12,465 bases of DNA, from NCBI GenBank assembly GCA_020850915.1, contig JADZDV010000265.1, forward strand, positions 1-12,465, written 5' to 3'. Below the pieces are notes generated by a model. That model had not been told where the DNA came from. It saw only the letters and a list, made by a program, of their open reading frames with translations, and searched no databases. This stretch comes from Chloroflexota bacterium (lineage in GTDB: Bacteria > Chloroflexota > UBA6077 > JADZDV01). The position numbers and the translations under genes are program-made. The stretch's first letter is position 1. The number at the start of each line of letters is the position of its first letter. Shown here in pieces: positions 7,381 through 12,465 of this stretch.

Positions 7381-9270
7381 ATGCGGCGACCGATGATGTC
7401 ACGACGTACCGACCGACCGTTCACGGGCGCGCCAGCGTCTCGCTGGCTGCACCGCGCGCTGCTTGCACTGATCACGACCGTTCTCACGTCAGGAGCGGTC
7501 ATCGCGCCGGCCAGCGCGCAACCGGCCCAGCCCAAACGCCTGATCGCCGTGCTGGAAGAGGACCCGCCGGTGATCAATCCCGGCATCACGACGGTGATCT
7601 CCAGCTACCAGTCCGGCACGCCAATTTATAACGGACTTGTTCGGATCAACAAAGACTACAGCATGGAGCCGGAGCTGGCCGAGAAGTGGCAGATGTCGCC
7701 GGACGGCAAGACCTACACCTTCAACCTGAGGAAGGGCGTCAAGTGGCACGACGGCAAGCCGTTCACCTCGGCCGATGTGAAGTTCTCGGTGGAGAACGCC
7801 AATTCGAAGCTGCAGCCGTACGGTAAGGGCGTCTTTTCGCAACTCGATAGTGTCACGACGCCGGATGAATCCACCGTCATCTTCCACCTGAAGCAGCCGT
7901 TCGCACCGTTCATGCTTGGCCTGAACATCACAGCCGCCACGATCCTGCCCAAGCACATCTGGGAAGGCAGCGACCTGACCAAGAACCCCGCCAACCAGCA
8001 GCCGATCGGCACCGGCCCGTTCAAGTTCAAGGAATGGGTCAAGGGCGATCACATCACGCTGGTGAAGAACGAGAACTACTTCCGTCCAGGGAAGCCCGGG
8101 GTGGATGAGCTGGTGTTCAAGATCATCCCAGACCCCGCCACGCGCGTCGCCGAGTTCGAGAAGGGCGACGTGGATGCCATCTACCACAACGCGTTGCCGT
8201 TCGCCGAGGCGCGGCGACTGGCCGCCCTACCCGGCGTGACGATGGTGCTGACCGACCAGCGCGGCTCGGCGCACCTCGGGATCTTCAACGTCCGGAACAA
8301 GCCGCTGAGCGACGTGAAAGTCCGCCAGGCGATCGTCATGGCAATCGACCGCGGTTTCATCATCAAGAACATCGACGATGGCTTCGGCATCCCCATGGTC
8401 GGCCCTGTCCCACCAGCCTCCCAGCTCTACGACAAGAACCTGAAGGACTACCCGTTCGATCCCGCCAAAGCTGGCGAGATGCTGGACCAGGCGGGCTACC
8501 CGAAAGGCGCTGACGGCACGCGGTTCGGGCTCGATTTCGTCCACCCGGCCAACATTCCTGGCGAGGCGAAGATCGTCGAGGTGGTGAAGAACAACCTGGC
8601 GGCCATCGGGATCAAGGTCAACATCGTGCCGCTCGAGCGTGCCGCGATGAACCAGAAGGCCTACACCGACCTGCAGTTCGGCATGCTCATCGACAGTTAT
8701 GGCCTGGGGCCCGACCCGGCTATCGGCGTCGAGCGGTTGTACAACTCCAACAACATCAAGAGCCCACCCGTCCCGTTCTCCAACTCCGCCGGGTACCGGA
8801 ACGCCGAGCTGGACAAGCTCTTCGACCAGGAGAAGCTGCAGAGCGACCCCGCCAAACGACAGGAGGTCTACCACAAGATCCAGGAGATGATCTGGGCGGA
8901 CGTCCCGACCGTGCCGCTGTTGGCCTACGTGGGTCCCAACATCTTCCGGTCCTCCTACATCACCGGGCTGTACCAGGGCGCGTATGGCAACCAGGAGTCC
9001 TACGAAGACGCGCAGGTCGTCGGCAGTCCCGGCGTGCCGAGCGCCGCGGCGGCGAAGCCGGCCGCTCCCGCCGAGAAGCCGGCCGCTCCGGCCGCGGCAG
9101 CCGCGCCTGGCAAGCCCGCCGCGGCGGTCGCCGAGAAGCCGCCCGCCGCGGCACAGGTCCCGGCGCCCGCGGCTGCCCAGAGCGGGGGCGTCTCGCCGCT
9201 GGTGTGGGTTGGCGCGATCGTCCTGATCGCCATTGTCGCCGGCCTGTTCTTCATGCGGCGCCGCACGTAG
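7381..9270 (+). CDS. Extracytoplasmic substrate-binding protein of ABC uptake system (SBP_bac_5 family) with C-terminal membrane anchor
   Basis: This 629-residue solute-binding protein is of the peptide/opine/nickel class (family 5). Residues 1-46 form a signal peptide: arginines in the n-region, hydrophobic ALLALITTVLTSGAV, and a likely cut after APASA at 46. There is no lipobox cysteine. The family signature is clear in AEKWQMSPDGKTYTFNL (100-116) and KWHDGKPFTSADVKFS (121-136), with the second lobe to about 545. Then come an Ala/Pro/Lys linker (about 551-602) and a hydrophobic helix (about 606-624) ending in MRRRT, so the protein should be tethered by its C terminus. This is unlike the usual lipoprotein form. 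No permease or ATPase gene is beside it, so it must share a transporter encoded elsewhere. Placed between two M20 homologues, it probably delivers their substrate. Confidence 0.88.
   Translation: MRRPMMSRRTDRPFTGAPASRWLHRALLALITTVLTSGAVIAPASAQPAQPKRLIAVLEEDPPVINPGITTVISSYQSGTPIYNGLVRINKDYSMEPELAEKWQMSPDGKTYTFNLRKGVKWHDGKPFTSADVKFSVENANSKLQPYGKGVFSQLDSVTTPDESTVIFHLKQPFAPFMLGLNITAATILPKHIWEGSDLTKNPANQQPIGTGPFKFKEWVKGDHITLVKNENYFRPGKPGVDELVFKIIPDPATRVAEFEKGDVDAIYHNALPFAEARRLAALPGVTMVLTDQRGSAHLGIFNVRNKPLSDVKVRQAIVMAIDRGFIIKNIDDGFGIPMVGPVPPASQLYDKNLKDYPFDPAKAGEMLDQAGYPKGADGTRFGLDFVHPANIPGEAKIVEVVKNNLAAIGIKVNIVPLERAAMNQKAYTDLQFGMLIDSYGLGPDPAIGVERLYNSNNIKSPPVPFSNSAGYRNAELDKLFDQEKLQSDPAKRQEVYHKIQEMIWADVPTVPLLAYVGPNIFRSSYITGLYQGAYGNQESYEDAQVVGSPGVPSAAAAKPAAPAEKPAAPAAAAAPGKPAAAVAEKPPAAAQVPAPAAAQSGGVSPLVWVGAIVLIAIVAGLFFMRRRT
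9031..9186 (+). repeat. Ala/Pro/Lys linker-coding repeats in the binding protein
   Basis: The stretch encodes irregular repeats of the type AEKPAAP / PGKPAAA. The matching DNA has repeated GAGAAGCCG-like units. It is a flexible spacer between the folded binding domain and the membrane helix, and such sequence is prone to length change by slippage. Confidence 0.7.
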
Positions 9271-9296
9271 CGCGGGATCGGACGACGAGAGGCATC

Positions 9297-9411
9297 ACCG
9301 GTAGGGGCAGGCCCCCGTGCCTGCCGCGGCGATCGCCAGATCGCCCCTGCCGCGTGAGGAACCGTCGCGATGCGGAAACCAGGGCGGCCACGGGGGGCCG
9401 CCCCTGCCGGT
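9297..9411. repeat. Inverted pair of REP-like hairpin repeats
   Basis: Two copies of a 29-base unit face each other: one on the minus strand at 9297-9325 and one on the plus strand at 9383-9411. Each has a 7-bp stem (9306-9312 with 9319-9325; 9383-9389 with 9396-9402) and a 6-nt loop. The two units match at 24 of 29 bases; four of the five differences are two base-pair swaps that preserve the stem. Between them is a further palindrome, GGCGATCGCC (9328-9337). This resembles repetitive extragenic palindromes arranged as an interspersed mosaic element. It sits between the binding-protein gene and the second M20 gene. No transposase is present here, and no target duplication is obvious. Confidence 0.7.
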
Positions 9412-9448
9412 CGCCATGACGACGCGAGCCAGTCGCGCCCGCCCCCCT

Positions 9449-9454
9449 GGAGGA
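9449..9454 (+). promoter_or_regulatory. Ribosome binding site fixing the GTG start of M20 homologue B
   Basis: GGAGGA lies 6 nt before GTG 9461. The open frame extends upstream to 9317, but that part only translates the hairpin repeat, so the shorter start is preferred. Confidence 0.75.
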
Positions 9455-9460
9455 ATCAAC

Positions 9461-10918
9461 GTGACAGCACCCTCGAGCGCCCATCGGGCCACCTTTGAGC
9501 GCCTGGACCGCGGGTTCGACGACCTGGTCGATCAGACGCAGCGCTTCGTTCGCCAGACGAGCAACTCGCTCACGGACGATCTCAACCCGGAGGTGTTCCG
9601 CTGCGCGGACATGCTGGAGCTGTACCTGCGTCGGCTTGGCTGCGAGCGGGTCGAGCAGTGCCACTTCGACCAGGGCTATCCGGTGGTCTACGCGGAGATG
9701 CGCTCCAGCCGACCTGAGGCGAAATGGCTGCTCATCTCCTGTCTCTATGACGTAGTGCCCTGGGACGAGGACGACTGGGTCGTCGATCCGGTCGGAGCGG
9801 AGGTCCACGACGCGGCAAAGGTCAAGCTGCCAGCGGAGTGGGGGCCGGTGCTCACCGGGCGCGGCACGCGGAACCAGAAGGGCCCGCTCATGTGCGTCCT
9901 CCAGGCACTTCGGGCGCTCCGCGACGTTGAGGGCGACCTCCCTCTCAACATCATGCTCGCCCTCGAAGGCGAGGAGGAGATCGCCAGCCCGCACCTCCGA
10001 GAGTTCCGCGATCGCTACCTGCCGGAGCTGAGTCGAGCATCCGCCGCCTACCTGGCAAACCCGATCGAGGACGCCCACGGGAACCAGATGCTCTTCCTCG
10101 GCCTGCGGGGCATCATCGGGCTGGAGTTGACCGTGCGGGGTGGTGACTGGGGCGGCCCGCGGGAGACCGGGCTGTTCGCCACCGACGTCGCCTGGGTCGA
10201 CCATCCCGCCTGGCGACTGGTCTGGGCGCTGGGAACGCTGCAAGACCCCTCCGGCAAGGTCTTGATCGACGGCTTCTACGATGGAGCGCGACCCTGGACC
10301 GCCGAGGAGCGCACGTACTTCGAGGCAGCCCGAGCCCAGTTTGACGAAGAGGCGACGAAGCGCATGCTGGGGATCAGCAAGTTCCGCTGCGGGATGCCGG
10401 GTGTCGACGGCTACGAGGTGCTGATGAGCGAGCCGCTGCTCAACATCGACGGGCTGGTGAGCGGCTATACGGGGCCAAAGGTCAAGACGTCATTTCCGAA
10501 ATCCGCCACCGCGAAGATCGACATCCGCCTGGTGCCCGGCCTGGACTGGCAGGAGATGGTGGCGAAGCTCCGGCGGCATCTCGACCGGCACGGCTTCCCG
10601 GAGGTCCAGATCGAGGTCCAGAACGGCTACAACACCTGCCAGACGCCGGTCGACTCCCCCATTGTCCAGGCGGCGCTCCGAACAGCCGCCGACCACGGCC
10701 CCGACTCGATCATCTGGCCGGTGTACTTTGCCTCGAACCCGATGGTTACCTGGAACGAGCCGCCCCTGAGCTTGCCGATCGTCTCGGCGGGCGTGGGCAA
10801 GATGGGCCGTCCGCACATGGCGAACGAGTACTTCACCCTGAGCGGCATGCGCGAATATCCGAAATGGGTTGTCTCATTCCTGAAGAACTTTGCCGAGGCG
10901 AACGATGCTATCGCTTGA
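9461..10918 (+). CDS. M20-fold (ArgE/DapE/carnosinase-like) hydrolase homologue B with altered metal site
   Basis: This is a 485-residue paralogue of the M20 homologue encoded upstream. Family landmarks are DDWVVDPVGAEV (104-115), GRGTRNQKGPL (133-143), EGEEEIASP (169-177), LGLRGIIGLEL (213-223) and IRLVPG (355-360). The metal ligands are changed at the same places as in copy A: LYD in place of HYD (Leu95, Asp97), Asn138 for the bridging Asp, Asn200 near the next acidic ligand, and Arg226 for the lid His. Glu172, Glu173, Arg356 and His452 (GRPHMANEY) are kept. Shared loss in two diverged copies means a family property, not an error or decay. Both may form a homodimer or a heterodimer, as M20 lid domains often pair. 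The next gene starts inside its 3' end, so the two are translationally coupled. Confidence 0.85.
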   Translation: MTAPSSAHRATFERLDRGFDDLVDQTQRFVRQTSNSLTDDLNPEVFRCADMLELYLRRLGCERVEQCHFDQGYPVVYAEMRSSRPEAKWLLISCLYDVVPWDEDDWVVDPVGAEVHDAAKVKLPAEWGPVLTGRGTRNQKGPLMCVLQALRALRDVEGDLPLNIMLALEGEEEIASPHLREFRDRYLPELSRASAAYLANPIEDAHGNQMLFLGLRGIIGLELTVRGGDWGGPRETGLFATDVAWVDHPAWRLVWALGTLQDPSGKVLIDGFYDGARPWTAEERTYFEAARAQFDEEATKRMLGISKFRCGMPGVDGYEVLMSEPLLNIDGLVSGYTGPKVKTSFPKSATAKIDIRLVPGLDWQEMVAKLRRHLDRHGFPEVQIEVQNGYNTCQTPVDSPIVQAALRTAADHGPDSIIWPVYFASNPMVTWNEPPLSLPIVSAGVGKMGRPHMANEYFTLSGMREYPKWVVSFLKNFAEANDAIA

Positions 10919-11582
10919 ACAGCGCTTCGACCCGAAACACACGGCGCTGATCGTCGTGGACGTCCAGAACGACTTCTGCCACCCCGAGGGTGCCTGCGTG
11001 CGCGCCGTCAACGCCGACGTCTCGGACATCGAGGCGGCCATGCCCCCGCTGAGAAAGCTGCTCGCCGCGGCTCGCGCGGCAGGGGTTTTCGTGGTGTTCA
11101 TTCGCTCCCTCTATGACGACCAGTACCTGACGGACGCGCTGCGCGAGCACTACGAGCGGCGCGGCTACCGGGACATCCTGCAGAGCGGCTCGTGGGGCGC
11201 GGAGTTCTACGGCGGCGTGCAGCCCGAGCCCGGGCGCGACGAGATCGTGGTGACCAAGCATCGCTTCGACGCCTTCCGCAAGACCAGTCTGGACGCCGAG
11301 CTTCGCAAGCGAGGGATCGAGAGCGTCATCTGCTGCGGCTTCACCACCTCCACCTGCGTGGAGTCCACCACCCGCGATGCGCTGTTCCACGACTACCATA
11401 CGGCGATCGCCCGGGACGCGGTGGCCGAGTTCGACCGGGACCTCCACGAAGGCACCCTGAAGATCATCCGCCGCTCCTTCGGGCTGACGCCCACGGTGGA
11501 TGAGATCGTCGCGGTCTGGCCGGCCAGCTCCGCCGGTCGTGAGACGGCCGCGGCGGCCAGCGCGCGCGAATCGACGGCCTAA
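10905..11582 (+). CDS. Isochorismatase-family cysteine hydrolase (ureidoacrylate / N-carbamoyl amidohydrolase-like)
   Basis: This 225-residue protein is of the isochorismatase-like hydrolase fold, which holds amidases acting on ureido, carbamoyl, nicotinamide or biuret groups through a cysteine thioester. The triad is complete: Asp19 in VVDVQNDF, Lys118 in VVTKHRFDAF, and Cys151 in GFTTSTCVESTTRDA. The CVESTTRDA block and the length resemble ureidoacrylate and biuret hydrolases more than true isochorismatases. The ATG overlaps the end of the M20 gene by 14 bp and has GAGG at 6-nt spacing, which indicates translational coupling. A cytoplasmic amidase paired with an M20-fold protein suggests stepwise removal of an N-carbamoyl or amide group. 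The final 17 residues are low-complexity Ala-rich. The exact substrate is unknown. Confidence 0.87.
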   Translation: MLSLEQRFDPKHTALIVVDVQNDFCHPEGACVRAVNADVSDIEAAMPPLRKLLAAARAAGVFVVFIRSLYDDQYLTDALREHYERRGYRDILQSGSWGAEFYGGVQPEPGRDEIVVTKHRFDAFRKTSLDAELRKRGIESVICCGFTTSTCVESTTRDALFHDYHTAIARDAVAEFDRDLHEGTLKIIRRSFGLTPTVDEIVAVWPASSAGRETAAAASARESTA

Positions 11583-12397
11583 CGCGCCCCACCGGCCAGC
11601 TTGCGCCCCACGACGGTGGCCCAGCGCTCGGTGATTCGAAGCTGGCGCTGCTCGTCGTAGAAGGGGCGCAGGCCGGTGAGGTCGCCCAGCCGGTCCTCCT
11701 CCAGCAGCGCCAGGATCCGCTCGGCGCGACCCGCGGGAGGCTGGGCGCTCTCCAGCCAGCGCGTGACGATCTGGAGGAATGAGCCGCTGTCGACCGCCTC
11801 GACCTCCAGCCCGGCGGAGGCAAAACAGCGCAGCAGCTCGCTGAGCGGCAGCAGTCGGGCGTGCGACGCGTCGCGCAGGACGTGGATCCGATTGAGGGCG
11901 GCCGCGCGCTCGGCGTGCTCGCTCGCGAGGATGTCCTGCGCGGCGACCGTGCCGTTCGGTCGGCAGACGCGCGCCATCTCCCGAAGCACCTCCGCGGGCT
12001 TCGGGAAATGGTGCACGGCAAAGCGACAGACCACCACGTCGAACTCCGCCTCTCCGAACGGTAGCCGCTCGACGTCGCCAACCTGAAAGCGCAGGTTGTC
12101 CAGGCCGCGCTCTCGGCGGCGCGCCTCGCCGATCTCGAGCAGCGCGGGCGTCAGATCGAGGGCGACAACTTCGCGGCACGCCGTCGCGAAGCCGACCGCG
12201 ACGTAGCCCGGCCCGCACGCAACCTCGAGGACCCGGGCGTCTGAGGGCGGTTTGACTGCCTCCACGAGCCGCGCAACACCCGCCGGATCAGCGATATTTG
12301 CGCTGGCGGCGAACGCGGCAGCCGAGCGTGTGAACTCTGACCGGACCGTCTCCTTGTGATCCGAACCGCCCGCGACCATAGCTGCACCCACTTCCAC
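11579..12397 (-). CDS. Class I SAM-dependent methyltransferase (methyltransferase type 11, UbiE/YcgJ-like)
   Basis: This 272-residue Rossmann-fold methyltransferase transfers a methyl group from S-adenosylmethionine to an unknown acceptor. Motif I is VLEVACGPGYVAV (56-68). The acidic ribose-binding residue is Asp81 in VVALDLTP. The next motif gives GDVERLPF (107-114), motif II is FDVVVCRFAVHHFPKP (119-134), and motif III is ARVCRPNGTVAAQD (142-155). These features match the menaquinone-type and YcgJ-like branch, but that branch contains many acceptors. GTG at 12397 has GAGG at 5-nt spacing; ATG at 12379 is an alternative. Its stop codon overlaps that of the convergent cysteine hydrolase gene by three bases. 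It has its own promoter and may not belong to the same pathway. Confidence 0.85.
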   Translation of the reverse strand: MEVGAAMVAGGSDHKETVRSEFTRSAAAFAASANIADPAGVARLVEAVKPPSDARVLEVACGPGYVAVGFATACREVVALDLTPALLEIGEARRRERGLDNLRFQVGDVERLPFGEAEFDVVVCRFAVHHFPKPAEVLREMARVCRPNGTVAAQDILASEHAERAAALNRIHVLRDASHARLLPLSELLRCFASAGLEVEAVDSGSFLQIVTRWLESAQPPAGRAERILALLEEDRLGDLTGLRPFYDEQRQLRITERWATVVGRKLAGGAR

Positions 12398-12411
12398 GAC
12401 TGCCTCGCCGC

Positions 12412-12433
12412 ACCGTCACGGCGACGGTCCGTC
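12412..12433. promoter_or_regulatory. Overlapping inverted repeats at the methyltransferase transcription start
   Basis: ACCGTC (12412-12417) and GACGGT (12423-12428) form a 6-bp inverted repeat with 5-bp spacing. GACGG T CCGTC (12423-12433) is a second one sharing an arm. Together they cover the expected transcription start near 12429, a natural place for a repressor. Confidence 0.3.
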
Positions 12434-12435
12434 AC

Positions 12436-12464
12436 ACTGTACGCGCGAGCCAGCGCGCAATCAA
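12436..12464 (-). promoter_or_regulatory. Probable sigma70-type promoter for the methyltransferase
   Basis: On the minus strand, TTGATT (12464-12459) and TACAGT (12441-12436) are separated by 17 bp, each with 4 of 6 consensus matches. The leader to the GTG at 12397 would be about 30 nt. Confidence 0.45.
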
Positions 12465-12465
12465 G

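Noticed and set aside
9031..9186. Repetitive DNA that could suggest a CRISPR array or satellite
   Set aside because: The units are irregular, have no constant spacing, and encode an in-frame Ala/Pro/Lys linker.
9317..9460. N-terminal extension of M20 homologue B
   Set aside because: The extension translates the hairpin repeat, while a good GGAGGA site precedes GTG at 9461.
5841..10918. Altered M20 residues as sequencing errors or pseudogene decay
   Set aside because: The same positions change in two diverged copies, both frames are intact, and the other active-site residues are kept.
10908..12218. A 436-codon open frame on the minus strand
   Set aside because: It overlaps the cysteine hydrolase and methyltransferase genes, both with clear motifs. 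Its translation is Arg/Ala/Gly-rich without family features, as expected for a shadow in GC-rich DNA.

Overview
The window is about 12.5 kb of GC-rich bacterial chromosome with strong AGGAGG-type ribosome binding sites, several GTG or TTG starts and tightly packed genes. GC content, the hairpin-type intergenic repeat at 9297-9411 and the gene mix would suit a high-GC Chloroflexota-like soil or thermal bacterium. That assignment is an inference, because no rRNA or marker gene is present.

Layout: (1) 133-3180 (+) is a large ABC exporter subunit with an N-terminal domain that looks like a dead gluzincin metallopeptidase and a C-terminal cyclic-nucleotide-binding-like domain. (2) 3236-5571 (-) holds two tandem paralogous opine (octopine/nopaline-type) dehydrogenases. 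(3) 5572-5840 is a divergent control region with a good sigma70-type promoter on the plus strand and two perfect inverted repeats. (4) 5841-11582 (+) reads M20-fold hydrolase homologue, extracytoplasmic substrate-binding protein, second M20-fold homologue, isochorismatase-family cysteine hydrolase; the last two overlap by 14 bp. (5) 11579-12397 (-) is a class I SAM-dependent methyltransferase that converges on the isochorismatase gene, with overlapping stop codons.

The central genes 3236-11582 look like one functional unit. A binding protein captures an oligopeptide- or opine-like solute, M20-fold and cysteine hydrolases act on amide or carbamoyl bonds, and two opine dehydrogenases make or split the secondary amine of an N-substituted amino acid. 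No permease, ATPase or regulator gene for this unit lies in the window.

The most striking observation is that both M20-fold proteins carry matching replacements at all three ligands of one metal site (His to Leu, bridging Asp to Asn, acidic ligand to Ser/Asn) and at the lid His (Lys/Arg), while the Glu-Glu pair, the last His and the substrate Arg remain. They are probably mono-metal or re-purposed enzymes. Second is the exporter with a degenerate metallopeptidase domain at its N terminus, the place where a C39 peptidase sits in peptide exporters. Third is a pair of inverted hairpin repeats whose stem differences are all compensatory.
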